A DNA stretch of 64,000 nt, taken from positions 1 through 64,000 of the forward strand of contig CAVZJO010000007.1 in NCBI GenBank assembly GCA_963775635.1, in the 5' to 3' direction. This DNA comes from JALORV01 sp963775635. GTDB lineage: Bacteria; Pseudomonadota; Gammaproteobacteria; Burkholderiales; Burkholderiaceae_F. Positions 35,626 through 46,105 of this stretch are shown here, one piece after another (positions within the stretch are counted from its first letter, which is position 1; every line of letters starts with the position of its first letter). A model generated the notes under the pieces. That model did not search any database and had not been told where the DNA came from. It saw nothing but the letters and a program-made list of their open reading frames with translations. The position numbers were made by a program, and so were the translations under genes.

Positions 35626-36330
35626 ATGACATCGCCCTCCATTTTGGCCCTCGACACTGCCACCGAGACCTGTTCGGTTGCCTTGCTTTGGCGCGGTGCA
35701 ATCGTCAGTCGGTCGGAACGCGTCGGCCAGAAGCATTCCGAGCGCGCGCTACCGATGGTCGACGAGGTGCTCACAGCGGCCGGTGCCTCGCTGCGGGAGC
35801 TCGACTACCTTGCGTTCGGTGCCGGACCCGGGTCCTTCACCGGTCTGCGCATTGCATGCGGCCTGGTACAGGGTCTGGCCTGGGGCGCCGGCAAGCGAGT
35901 GATTGCGGTTGGAAACCTGCATGCTCTCGCGGCACGTGTTTTCGACGTTGCGCCCGACTGCGAAACGGTGCTGTGCGCGATCGACGCCCGCATGCACGAA
36001 GCGTACTGCGCGATCTACCGACGCTCGGACGTCCCGAGCGAGCTGGAACCGGCCGCACTGGCCGGGCCACCCGAACTGGCCGAACTGGCGGCGAAGGTCG
36101 ATGCGGTGGCGGGCGATGCGCTGAAGGTTTTCCCGCTGAGCTTTCCCGAAGCATCGCGCGGGCTGCGCTTCCCCGACCTGCGCGCCGATGCCGGTGACAT
36201 CGTGCGGATTGCGTCGTCAGCCGTGATGATCGCCAGTGCTGTTGCGCCCGATGAGGCGATGCCGCTCTACGTCCGGGACCGCGTGGCGATGACGACCGAG
36301 GAACGCCGAGCGCGGAGCGCCGTGACGTGA
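35626..36330 (+). CDS. tsaB: tRNA threonylcarbamoyladenosine biosynthesis protein TsaB
   Basis: 234 residues, ASKHA fold. TsaB is the scaffold that binds TsaD and TsaE to make t6A37 in tRNAs. Visible: ILALDTATETCSVAL at the start, VGQKHSERALPMVDEVL, FGAGPGSFTGLRIACGLVQG (typical loop), and VLCAIDARMHEAYCAIYRR. Start ATG 35626; an upstream in-frame start overlaps DUF924. The stop overlaps the rimI start by GTGA, a conserved tsaB-rimI pairing. Confidence 0.94.
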   Translation: MTSPSILALDTATETCSVALLWRGAIVSRSERVGQKHSERALPMVDEVLTAAGASLRELDYLAFGAGPGSFTGLRIACGLVQGLAWGAGKRVIAVGNLHALAARVFDVAPDCETVLCAIDARMHEAYCAIYRRSDVPSELEPAALAGPPELAELAAKVDAVAGDALKVFPLSFPEASRGLRFPDLRADAGDIVRIASSAVMIASAVAPDEAMPLYVRDRVAMTTEERRARSAVT

Positions 36331-36794
36331 GCGCACAACTGCGGCCGCAGGCCGACCACTACGCCCCGCTGCTCGAGCGCGACCTTGACGACGTGGTGGC
36401 GGTGGAGCAGCAGATCTATCCGTTTCCGTGGTCCCGGGGAAACTTTGCCGATTCATTGCGATCCGGATACAGCGGCTGGGTCCTGCGGGACAGCCAGGGA
36501 ACACTGCAAGCCTATGCGATCGTGATGTTTGCGCTGGACGAGGCGCACCTGCTCAACCTGAGCGTGGCCCGCGAGGTGCAGCGCGTAGGTCTCGGCTGGC
36601 GCACACTCGAGTGGATGGCCGAGGTCGCGCGCGGCCACGGCGCGCGCACCATGCTGCTCGAAGTGCGGCCGAGCAATCCGGCCGCGATCCGGCTGTATGA
36701 GCGCTACGGCTTCCAGCATATCGGCGTGCGACGCGGCTACTACCCAGCGCACGCGGGACGAGAGGACGCGGTTGTCATGAGGATCATGCTGTGA
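36327..36794 (+). CDS. rimI: Ribosomal protein S18 alanine N-acetyltransferase
   Basis: 155-residue GNAT that acetylates the N-terminal Ala of S18. YPFPWSRGNFADSLRSGYSG matches the RimI substrate-side signature; HLLNLSVAREVQRVGLGWRTL is the acetyl-CoA-binding motif A and RPSNPAAIRLYERYGFQHIG motif B. GTG start overlaps the tsaB stop; the stop overlaps the UDG start by GTGA, so three genes are translated in series. Confidence 0.93.
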   Translation: MSAQLRPQADHYAPLLERDLDDVVAVEQQIYPFPWSRGNFADSLRSGYSGWVLRDSQGTLQAYAIVMFALDEAHLLNLSVAREVQRVGLGWRTLEWMAEVARGHGARTMLLEVRPSNPAAIRLYERYGFQHIGVRRGYYPAHAGREDAVVMRIML

Positions 36795-37468
36795 CGCTCG
36801 ATGCGCGCCGTGCCGGGCTGTGGCAAGCGATGGGGCTAGGGCCCGAATGGATTCGCCGCGAGGAGGGCAGCCGCGAAGAACGTATCGGACGGATGGACTG
36901 GGACTCACTCGGGCGTGCGGTCGCGGCCTGCCGGGCATGCGGACTCTGCGAGGGACGCACGCGCACGGTGTTCGGCGTCGGGCACGAAAGCGCGGACTGG
37001 ATGCTGGTTGGCGAGGCGCCGGGCGTCGAGGAGGACATCAAGGGCGAGCCCTTCGTCGGACAGGCCGGTCGACTGCTCGACAACATGCTGGCCGCCGTCG
37101 GGCTTACCCGCACCGGTGCCACATCGCAGTCGGTCTACATCGCCAATGTCCTGAAGTGCCGCCCGCCGGGAAACCGCAATCCGGCCCCGGAGGAAGTCGA
37201 GCAGTGCCGGCCGTTCCTGTGGCGGCAAATCGAACTGGTTCAGCCGAAGATCGTGCTGGTGATGGGGCGGTTCGCGGCGCAGGCCTTGCTGCAAACCGAC
37301 GCCAGCATCGCCAGCCTGCGCGGCCGGCCGCACCATATCGACGTGGCGGGGCGGCGCGTGGTGGTCATCGTCACCTATCACCCGGCCTATTTGCTGAGGA
37401 ACCTGGCAGACAAGGCCAAGGCCTGGGTGGATCTTTGTCTGGCGCGCGACCTCGTCAGCAGGCTCTAA
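36791..37468 (+). CDS. Uracil-DNA glycosylase, family 4 (4Fe-4S)
   Basis: 225 residues. The glycosylase removes uracil from DNA in base-excision repair. The iron-sulfur Cys are C47/C50 (with C53 nearby) in CRACGLCEGR and later Cys in LKCRPPGNRNPAPEEVEQC; the active site is VGEAPGVEEDIKGEPFVGQAG and the uracil-side strand VVVIVTYHPAYLLRN. GTG 36791 is coupled to rimI; such fusions of tsaB-rimI-udg order are common in betaproteobacteria. It ends convergently with lplT, overlapping by four bases. Confidence 0.93.
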   Translation: MTLDARRAGLWQAMGLGPEWIRREEGSREERIGRMDWDSLGRAVAACRACGLCEGRTRTVFGVGHESADWMLVGEAPGVEEDIKGEPFVGQAGRLLDNMLAAVGLTRTGATSQSVYIANVLKCRPPGNRNPAPEEVEQCRPFLWRQIELVQPKIVLVMGRFAAQALLQTDASIASLRGRPHHIDVAGRRVVVIVTYHPAYLLRNLADKAKAWVDLCLARDLVSRL

Positions 37469-38781
37469 TTGCTGCCGGCGCCGATCAGCGCGACCGAATC
37501 GAACTGGCGCTGGTTGTAGCGGTGACGCATCATCACCGCGATCATCGACAGGGCGACGAACAGCCCGAACAGCAGCATCACGGCCTGGATCGACAGGTTC
37601 AGCCAGATCAACACGGCATACACCCCGAGCATGACCAGGATGCTCAGGTTCTCGTTGAAGTTCTGCACGGCGATCGAGTGACCGGCCGACAGCAGCACGT
37701 GGCCGCGATGCTGTAGCAGTGCATTCATCGGCACGACAAAGTAGCCGGCCAGCGCACCGATCACCATGAGGATCGCCGCTGCGATCACCAGGAACCAGCT
37801 GGCTGACAATGCGCCGATCTGCAGTTCGCCGGCCGGCGCCAATGTCCGACTGTAAAACGACGCCAGCACAACGATCACACCCATCAGCACACCGACCGGG
37901 AGCACGCCTAGCGACCGCTTCAGCGACACGCGGGCGGCGGCGTAGACCGCACCCGCGGCGATGCCGATGGCCACGATCGCCTGCAGGATGGCGGCGCGGC
38001 TGAGGTCAAGGCCCAGCACCTGTTCGGCCCACTTGAGCACGATGAACTGCAGGGTGGCGCCCGCGCCCCAGAAGAGCGTCGTCACCGCCAGCGAGATCTG
38101 TCCGAGCTTGTCGCGCCACAGTACGTTGCAGCAGTGCACGAACCCAATCAGCAGCTTCCACGGATGGATGTGCTGCTTCGCATAACGGGCGCCCGTGTCC
38201 GGGATCAGCAGGTTCACCAGCGCCGCGGCCAGATAGAAACTGGCGATTACCGCAATGGCCGATTCGGACGGGTGCCCGATGTCCATGTCGACCATCGGCA
38301 CATCGATCGCGAACAGCCATGCGGACACGTTGGGACTGATCAGCACGCCGCCCAGCACGAAGCCGAGGATGATCGACAGCACGGTCAGGCCCTCGATCCA
38401 CCCATTGGCGATGACCAGCATATCCGCCGGCAGCAGTTCGGTGACGATGCCGTACTTGGCAGGCGAATATGCGGCGGCGCCGAAGCCGACCACCGCGTAC
38501 GCAATGAGCGGATGCGTGCCGATGAACATCAGCAGGCAGCCGCCGATCTTGATCGCGTTGGTGATCAACATCACCCGTGCCTTGGGCTGCGCGTCGGCGA
38601 ACGCTCCGACAAACGCCGCCAGCATCACGTACGAGATCACGAAGAACAGCTTCAGCATCGGCGTCATCCAGCTCGCCGCGCCCATGTCGCGCAACAAGGC
38701 GATCGCTGCGATCAGCAGTGCGTTGTCGGCGAGCGACGACAGGAACTGAGCCGCCATGATCGTGTAGAAGCCGCGTTTCAT
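37465..38781 (-). CDS. lplT: Lysophospholipid transporter LplT (MFS)
   Basis: 438-residue inner-membrane MFS flippase that brings 2-acyl-lysophospholipids to the cytoplasmic side for re-acylation. About 12 helices; LplT marks include FYTIMAAQFLSSLADNALLI, AAYSPAKYGIVTELLP, NGWIEGLTVLSIILGFVLGG and VVPMNALLQHRGHVLL. In Enterobacteria it is fused or paired with Aas acyltransferase; here it stands alone upstream of alr-radA, the usual betaproteobacterial neighbourhood. Confidence 0.93.
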   Translation of the reverse strand: MKRGFYTIMAAQFLSSLADNALLIAAIALLRDMGAASWMTPMLKLFFVISYVMLAAFVGAFADAQPKARVMLITNAIKIGGCLLMFIGTHPLIAYAVVGFGAAAYSPAKYGIVTELLPADMLVIANGWIEGLTVLSIILGFVLGGVLISPNVSAWLFAIDVPMVDMDIGHPSESAIAVIASFYLAAALVNLLIPDTGARYAKQHIHPWKLLIGFVHCCNVLWRDKLGQISLAVTTLFWGAGATLQFIVLKWAEQVLGLDLSRAAILQAIVAIGIAAGAVYAAARVSLKRSLGVLPVGVLMGVIVVLASFYSRTLAPAGELQIGALSASWFLVIAAAILMVIGALAGYFVVPMNALLQHRGHVLLSAGHSIAVQNFNENLSILVMLGVYAVLIWLNLSIQAVMLLFGLFVALSMIAVMMRHRYNQRQFDSVALIGAGSN

Positions 38782-38924
38782 CGGGCGGCGTGGGCGGCGG
38801 GTGCGTTCGGGCTGGACAAGGAGTGATGCGCGTTCGACTCCGGCGGAAGCGGACAGTTGCCGTGGCCGGCGCGGCGTTATAGCACGCGGTCCACGCGCGA
38901 CGGACGCATTCCGCTCGCTATGCT

Positions 38925-40043
38925 ATGGCCGTCGCGTTTCACACGTCCGCCCTCGTGCCGCGTCCGATCCAGGCCCGCATCGACATTTCTGCAATGCGTC
39001 ACAACCTCGCCGCGGCGCGAGAGCGGGCGCGCGGTCGATTCGTGTGGGCCGTGGTCAAGGCCAACGCGTACGGTCACGGAATTGAACGCGCGGTGCAAGG
39101 ATTCGCGCAGGCCGACGGTCTTGCGCTGCTCGATCTCGAAGAGGCGAGGCGTGCTCGAACTGTTGGCTGGCGCGGGCCGATCCTGCTGCTGGAGGGCGTT
39201 TTCGAGGCGAGCGACGTGGCTGAGAGCCGCGAGCTTGGACTGACCGTGGCGCTCCACCACGCCGAACAGATCCGGCTGTTTGAACTTGCACCGACCGGTC
39301 CGCCGGTGGGTGTTCACATCAAGCTCAATACCGGGATGAATCGCCTGGGGTTCGATGTTGATGACCTGCCTGCAGTCCATCGCCGGCTGGTTCAACTGCC
39401 TGTCGTGCGCATCGAGGCGCTTTCGATGCACTTCGCGAACGCGGACCGCTCCGATCCCCGCAGCGCGCCGGTCGCGATGTCGGAGCAGCTGGCACGCTTC
39501 GAGCGCGCCTGTGCAGCATTCGACATTGCGCGCAGCGCATCGAATTCGGCGGCGTTGTTCCTGCATCCGCCGTTCGCCGAAGCGGCGGTGCGTCCAGGCA
39601 TTGCGCTCTACGGCGCCACGCCTGACGACAGTCACACGGCATTGCAGCTGGGATTGCGAGCGCCGATGACGTTGTCGTCACGGCTGATATCCGTGCGTCC
39701 TGTGCACGCCGGCGAGGGCGTCGGCTATGGCTCGCGGTTCGCCCCCGCGCGTCCGACGCGCATCGGGGTGGTCGCCTGCGGCTATGCCGACGGCTACCCG
39801 CGCAATGCGCCGGACGGCACGCCGGTGATCGTCGCCGGCACGCGCGTACCGATCGCTGGGCGGGTCTCGATGGACATGATCACCGTCGATCTCGCTGCCG
39901 CGCCACATGCGAACGTGGACAGTCCGGTCGAACTGTGGGGTAGCGAGTTGCCAGTCGACGAAGTGGCAGCGCACTGCGGAACAGTCGGTTACGAGCTGAT
40001 GTGCGCGCTGGCACCCAGGGTGCCGGTGGCCGCGGTCGACTGA
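38925..40043 (+). CDS. alr: Alanine racemase
   Basis: 372-residue PLP enzyme interconverting L- and D-alanine for peptidoglycan. RFVWAVVKANAYGHGI carries the PLP Lys; the catalytic Tyr is in GEGVGYGSRFAPARP; MNRLGFDVDDLP, SMHFANAD and RVSMDMITVDL are standard. ATG 38925 is used, but GTG 38955 (PRPIQARIDISAMRHN) fits the family's N-terminus better; neither has a clear ribosome site. One base separates its stop from radA. Confidence 0.95.
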   Translation: MAVAFHTSALVPRPIQARIDISAMRHNLAAARERARGRFVWAVVKANAYGHGIERAVQGFAQADGLALLDLEEARRARTVGWRGPILLLEGVFEASDVAESRELGLTVALHHAEQIRLFELAPTGPPVGVHIKLNTGMNRLGFDVDDLPAVHRRLVQLPVVRIEALSMHFANADRSDPRSAPVAMSEQLARFERACAAFDIARSASNSAALFLHPPFAEAAVRPGIALYGATPDDSHTALQLGLRAPMTLSSRLISVRPVHAGEGVGYGSRFAPARPTRIGVVACGYADGYPRNAPDGTPVIVAGTRVPIAGRVSMDMITVDLAAAPHANVDSPVELWGSELPVDEVAAHCGTVGYELMCALAPRVPVAAVD

Positions 40044-40044
40044 C

Positions 40045-41411
<1,367 letters not shown>

Positions 41412-41415
<4 letters not shown>

Positions 41416-42770
41416 CCGAACGCGGCGCTGTTAGCGCCGGTGATCCAGCGCGCCGCCGCGATGCCAGAGCGCACGGCGGTTTCCAACGTGCAGGGATACT
41501 CTGACGCGACCCAGTCGCCAGCCAGCGCCAGGCGAGACAGCCGCGTAGCGGTGGCCGGTCGCTCCAAGTCGGGCAGGCACGCCAGCGTGGCGCGGCGCTC
41601 CACGACGGCACGCGAAGCACGCGGCGGTGGCAGCCCGTAGAGATCGCTCAGCTGCAGCGCGGCCGCCTCGCACAGGCCGTCGAGCGTCGGCTCCTCGTGC
41701 GTCCCGCCAGTACTGATGACGAGGGCGAGCACGCCGGCGTTGTCCGCGTCCAGCTCACCGCGGTTGAACACCCACTGTCCGTAGTGGCGTCGATGCGGAT
41801 CTTCGAGCAAGGCGTGCATCAGCGGTGGCAACCGCGGCTCCGTCGCGGCGTACTTCAGGTACACGGTCGTGATCGGTTCATAGCGGAAGCGGTCGATCAT
41901 CATCAGCTCGCTGCGCAGGGCGTCGGCATGCAGCCCGAAGATGCGCTGCACGTATGCTGCTGGCGCGGCATACACGACTGCGTCGACATCGATGGCGGCA
42001 TGGTCTCCGCCGCTGCGGATCGCCAGCGACCAGCCGCGCTCCGAACAGCGGGCAAGGTCCACGCGATGGTGCCTCCGCACATCGCCGCCGCGGGCTCTCA
42101 CCAGGCGCTCGACGGCGTCGGGAAGGATGGCCGAGAGGTCGGATCGAGGCAACCACATCTCGGAGGCGCCCGCGTGCGCTCCCAGGCTATCGCGCAGTAC
42201 GCAGGCCAGTATCTGGGCCGAGGCCTCGTGCAGCGGCGTGTTGAGCGCGGCCAGAGTCAGCGGTCGCCACAGCCGCTCGATCAGGCGCGGTGTCTGTCCC
42301 AGCTGGCGCAGCCAGCCTTCGGCGGGACGATCCGGCGTCACCGTCCAGTCGAGAGCACGAGCGCGCGGCAGGAATTGCGCCAGTGCGATCGTGTCACCCC
42401 ACGTCAAACCGCGTGCCGTCACCGTCGCGGCAATGAGATGCCAGGGGGCCGGAAGCCGTGCCGCCGTGAGCCGCATCCCGTCGGGATAGCCGACGCTGAA
42501 GGGGCGGCGCACGACCACAGAATCGAGATCGACCCCTGCACTTGCCAGCAGTGTGCCGGTCGCGCGGTACGCCCCGATCAGCAGGTGCTGGCCGTTGTCA
42601 AGCACATGGCGCTCGCCATCCAATTCGAGCACGAGCCGGCGCGCGCGCCCGCCGAGCTCGCCAGCGGCTTCGAGCAGCACGACCTCGTGCCCAGACGCGG
42701 ACAGTTCCGCCGCGGCGGAGCATCCGGCCCAGCCGCCTCCGATCACCGCGACGCGCAGTCTGTCCGTCAC
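41412..42770 (-). CDS. hpnE: Hydroxysqualene dehydroxylase HpnE
   Basis: 452-residue FAD-dependent amine-oxidase-fold enzyme that reduces hydroxysqualene to squalene, third step of the bacterial squalene route. FAD Rossmann motif RVAVIGGGWAGCSAAAELS, then LEAAGELGGRARRL and HVLDNGQHLLIGAY; closing LALAGDWVASEYPCTLETAV binds FAD. The GTG at 42770 overlaps the hpnD stop (GTGA) and is preferred to the upstream ATG at 42791. Confidence 0.92.
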
Positions 42771-43603
42771 GCGAAGACCCACGTTTTCCACGCGAGCCAG
42801 AGCTTGCGCAGGGGAGTCAGCGCGATGCGCTGGTGCAGCACGCGAAACTGCTCGCGTTCGATCTCGTCGAGCACGGTCGAATAGATTGCCCCCATGATCA
42901 GCCCGGTACGCTGCGCCCTGCGGTCCTCGGCGGGCAAGAGAGTAAGCGCCTCGCCGTAGACCTGGCGAGCGCGCTTGGCCTGAAAGCGCATCAGCGGCAC
43001 GAAGCCGTCAACATAGCGGGCGTTGATGAGGTCGGCTGGCTTGACATCGAAACGCTGCAGTTCATCCAGCGGCAGGTAGATGCGGCCGCGGCGCGCATCG
43101 TCACCGACGTCCCGAATGATGTTGATCAGCTGCAGCGCAAGGCCAAGCCGGGCGGCGTACTCGAGGGTGGCGGGCTTCCTGTAGCCGAAGATCGAGGCCG
43201 CCATTTCGCCGACGACCCCGGCCACCAGGTGCGCGTAGCGGCGCAGCGACGCGTAGTCGAGGTAGCGGTTCTGCCGCAGATCCATTTCCATGCCGTCAAG
43301 CACCGCCGTCAGCCGCGCTGTGGTGACGCCGAATGGGCCATCGAGGAACGGCTGCAACGCATTCGTCACGGGATGGGTCGGGTCACCGCGGCCGAGTGCG
43401 GCGATCTCGCCGCGCCACCAGGCGAGCTTGGCCTCGGCCACTGCCGCGTCGCTCACTTCGTCGACGACATCGTCCACTTCGCGGCAGTACGCATAGACCG
43501 CCGTGATCGCGCGGCGCTTGTCGGCCGGAAGGAAGAGGAACGAGTAGTAGAAGCTCGAGCCGCTGGCGGCGGCCTTCTGCTGGCAGTACTCGTCTGGGCT
43601 CAT
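42767..43603 (-). CDS. hpnD: Presqualene diphosphate synthase HpnD
   Basis: 278-residue trans-isoprenyl diphosphate synthase joining two farnesyl diphosphates to presqualene diphosphate. Asp-rich motifs AYCREVDDVVDEVSD and IIRDVGDDARRGRIYLP are intact; SGSSFYYSFLFLP is the family's N-terminal block. Transcribed after hpnC and coupled to hpnE. Its ATG overlaps the stop of a 39-residue upstream ORF that repeats the first residues of HpnD (see separate entry). Confidence 0.94.
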   Translation of the reverse strand: MSPDEYCQQKAAASGSSFYYSFLFLPADKRRAITAVYAYCREVDDVVDEVSDAAVAEAKLAWWRGEIAALGRGDPTHPVTNALQPFLDGPFGVTTARLTAVLDGMEMDLRQNRYLDYASLRRYAHLVAGVVGEMAASIFGYRKPATLEYAARLGLALQLINIIRDVGDDARRGRIYLPLDELQRFDVKPADLINARYVDGFVPLMRFQAKRARQVYGEALTLLPAEDRRAQRTGLIMGAIYSTVLDEIEREQFRVLHQRIALTPLRKLWLAWKTWVFA

Positions 43604-43719
43604 TCGCTGCGCCTACGACTGCTAGCAGAAGGCCGGGCGGCGCGGATGCGCCGCAGCGGCTCGAAGGGGGCGCGAAGCGCGAGCGCTTCGCGGTGCTGGC
43701 AGTATTCTTCCGGGGTCAT
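43600..43719 (-). other. 39-residue ORF repeating the HpnD N-terminus
   Basis: ATG at 43719 opens MTPEEYCQHREALA, close to HpnD's own MSPDEYCQQKAAAS, then runs into unrelated Arg-rich sequence and stops by overlapping the hpnD ATG (ATGA). It lies wholly in the hpnC-hpnD gap. It looks like a partial duplication of the hpnD start that was left as a small coupled ORF; function as a leader is possible but not shown. Confidence 0.45.
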
Positions 43720-43727
43720 GGGCGGCG

Positions 43728-44537
43728 CTACGCCGTCGGATCACGCAGGCTGCGCAGACCCATCAGCAGCCAGTCGTGCGCGTCCAACCGCGGCCGTCGA
43801 TTGAACACGTCGCCGTCGCACGCGTCGATACGCTCCAATATTCGCAGCCCGCCTTGCAAGACGAGCCGCAGCTCGAATCCGGCGCGCCCGGGCAGGACGC
43901 GCGTGAGCGGGGCGCCGGAGTGTAACAACCGGCGCGCGCGTTCGACCTGGAACCGCAGCAGGGCCGACCAGCGTCCATCGACGCGGCGGCTCGCGATCTG
44001 CTGTTCATCGACCTCGAAGCGGGCGAGGTCATCCCGTGGCAGGTAGACACGTCCTTTGTCCCAGTCGAGCGCAATGTCCTGCCAGAAATTGATGAGCTGC
44101 AGGCCGGTACAGATGGCGTCGGACCAGGCTTCCGCCTGCTGGCTGCGTCGGTTATAGAGCTCCAGCAGCAAGCGGCCGACGGGATCGGCAGAACGCCGGC
44201 AGTAGTCGCGGACGGCGTCGAAATCCGCATAGCGAGTCGTGGTGACATCCTGCTCGAAAGCGGAGATCAGGTTCCGGAAATGCCGCACGGACAAGCCGTG
44301 GTTTCGTACCGCCGACGCCAAGTCGGTCCAGTCCCCGGGGTGGCCTTGCTCGATCGAGTCGAGCGCGGCGCGCAGCGCGGTCAGGCCAGCGAGACGTTCG
44401 CTCGCAGCGGCATTGCCTTCATCGGCAATGTCGTCGGCTGTACGAGCGAATCGGTAGATCGCCTTAATGGCCGGACGCAGCGGCGCAGGAACCAGCACTG
44501 AGGCGACCGGAAAGTTCTCGTAGTGACCGACGCCCAT
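43728..44537 (-). CDS. hpnC: Squalene synthase-like HpnC (hydroxysqualene synthase)
   Basis: 269-residue enzyme turning presqualene diphosphate into hydroxysqualene. Motifs YRFARTADDIADEG and LINFWQDIALDWDKGRVYLP are the two Mg-binding Asp regions. The start is taken at 44537 (MGVGHYENFPVASVL), the family's normal beginning; the open frame extends 400 bases further but that part is antisense to tRNA-Leu and tig. First gene of hpnC-(small ORF)-hpnD-hpnE. No squalene-hopene cyclase is in the window, so the final product (hopanoid or other triterpenoid) is inferred only. Confidence 0.92.
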   Translation of the reverse strand: MGVGHYENFPVASVLVPAPLRPAIKAIYRFARTADDIADEGNAAASERLAGLTALRAALDSIEQGHPGDWTDLASAVRNHGLSVRHFRNLISAFEQDVTTTRYADFDAVRDYCRRSADPVGRLLLELYNRRSQQAEAWSDAICTGLQLINFWQDIALDWDKGRVYLPRDDLARFEVDEQQIASRRVDGRWSALLRFQVERARRLLHSGAPLTRVLPGRAGFELRLVLQGGLRILERIDACDGDVFNRRPRLDAHDWLLMGLRSLRDPTA

Positions 44538-44637
44538 GCGAGCCACGCTAGCACAGGCCATCGATGCGGCAAGATGGCACATCGGTTCCGCTAGAATTCG
44601 TGTCTCGTTCCGCGCCGTGTCGGCGTGCGGCAGCGGC

Positions 44638-44724
44638 GCGAAGGTGGCGAAATTGGTAGACGCACCAGGTTTAGGTCCTGACGCCTTCACCGGCGTGGGG
44701 GTTCGAGTCCCCCCCTTCGCACCA
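44638..44724 (+). tRNA. tRNA-Leu (TAG)
   Basis: 87 bases, class II with a long variable arm, CCA encoded. The acceptor GCGAAGG pairs with CCTTCGC; the anticodon loop TTTAGGT gives TAG; T arm GGTTCGAGTCC. Immediately precedes tig, the common betaproteobacterial order. Confidence 0.97.
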
Positions 44725-44772
44725 ACCCGATCTGACCCGCCGCATGCACGCGGCAATCGAAAAGACCAGACC

Positions 44773-46080
44773 ATGCAACAGACGTTGGAGACACCGGGCG
44801 CCCTCGAGCGTCGCATCGACCTCACGGTGCCGGCCGCCGCGATCGAAAGGGAAGTGCAGACGCGCCTCGCCAAATTGGCGCGCAATGTCAAGATGCCCGG
44901 CTTCCGCCCCGGCAAGGTGCCGATGAAAATGGTCGCCGCCACCTATGGCGCACAGGTGCAGGCGGAGGTACTGAACGACAAGGTCGGTGAGGCGTTCAGC
45001 TCTGCCGTCAACGCCGGTAAGCTGCGTGTCGCCGGTGCACCAAAGGTCGAAGCGCGTCCAGCAGAGGGCTCGCAGGATCTCGCGTTTTCAGCGACCTTCG
45101 AGGTCTATCCCGACATCGCGGTGGCCGAGCTCTCCGGCGTCGAAGTCAAGCGCGCGGTCTGCTCGGTCGGCGAAGCCGAGATCGACAGCACGCTCGAGAT
45201 CATGCGACGCCAGCGCGCTGAATATGTTGACACGACTCGTGGCGCGATGGCCGACGATGCGGTGACGCTCGATTTCGCCGGAACCATTGAAGGCGTCGCG
45301 TTCGAGGGTGGCAGCGCGACCGACTTCAAGTTCACGCTCGGGCAGGGCCGCATGTTGGGCGATTTCGAAACGGCCGTGACCGGAATGACCGCGGGGCAGC
45401 AAAAGACGTTCGACGTTACCTTTCCGGCCGACTACACGGCGAAGGCCCTGGCCGGCAAAACCGCTCAGTTCTCCGCGACGGTGAAGAAGGTCCAGCAGCC
45501 GGTGTCTCCGCCGCTCGACGAGGATTTCGCGCGATCGCTCGGCATCGCCGACGGCGACCTCGCAAAGATGCGCCAGGAAGTGAAGTCCAACCTCGACCGC
45601 GAGATCGCCACGCGGCTGAAAGCCCGCACCAAGGACAGCGCGATGGAGGCATTGCTCGCGTCGACCCGCTTCGACGTGCCGAAGTCGCTGGTCCAGGAAG
45701 AGTCCGAGCGCCTTGCCGACGCCGCGCGCCGCGACCTCGCGGCGCGCGGTGTGCAGGTGGACAAGGCACCTCTGCCGCTCGACCTGTTTACGCAACAGGC
45801 CGAGCGCCGCGTCCGGCTCGGCCTGCTGGTGAGCGAGATCGTGCGAACCAATGGACTGCAGCCGAGGCCCGACCAGATCCGCAAGCTGGTCGAGGAACTG
45901 GCACAGAGTTACGAGAAGCCGGCGGAGGTCGTCAACTGGTATCTGTCGGACCGCAAGCGGCTGGCCGAACTGGAAGGCGCGGCGCTGGAAGACAATGTGA
46001 CCCGCTGGGTGCTCGAACACGCGAAGGTGGTCGATACTCCGGTGGTGTTCGATGAACTGATGGGTCGCGACCAGCGCTAG
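44773..46080 (+). CDS. tig: Trigger factor
   Basis: 435-residue ribosome-bound chaperone and peptidyl-prolyl isomerase. The ribosome-docking motif is PGFRPGKVPMKMV near residues 42-55; the FKBP-type domain covers about 150-245 (DDAVTLDFAGTIEGVAFEGG); the long helical C-terminal arms hold unfolded chains (LVQEESERLADAARRDL). Start ATG 44773; the upstream open frame is the tRNA region. Followed by clpP and clpX, which degrade what the chaperone cannot fold. Confidence 0.97.
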   Translation: MQQTLETPGALERRIDLTVPAAAIEREVQTRLAKLARNVKMPGFRPGKVPMKMVAATYGAQVQAEVLNDKVGEAFSSAVNAGKLRVAGAPKVEARPAEGSQDLAFSATFEVYPDIAVAELSGVEVKRAVCSVGEAEIDSTLEIMRRQRAEYVDTTRGAMADDAVTLDFAGTIEGVAFEGGSATDFKFTLGQGRMLGDFETAVTGMTAGQQKTFDVTFPADYTAKALAGKTAQFSATVKKVQQPVSPPLDEDFARSLGIADGDLAKMRQEVKSNLDREIATRLKARTKDSAMEALLASTRFDVPKSLVQEESERLADAARRDLAARGVQVDKAPLPLDLFTQQAERRVRLGLLVSEIVRTNGLQPRPDQIRKLVEELAQSYEKPAEVVNWYLSDRKRLAELEGAALEDNVTRWVLEHAKVVDTPVVFDELMGRDQR

Positions 46081-46105
46081 TGTGCCGCAGCGAGGAGATG
46101 TACGG

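Noticed and set aside
44538..44942. N-terminal extension of the hpnC frame
   Set aside because: Antisense to tRNA-Leu and tig, and absent from the HpnC family; start moved to 44537.
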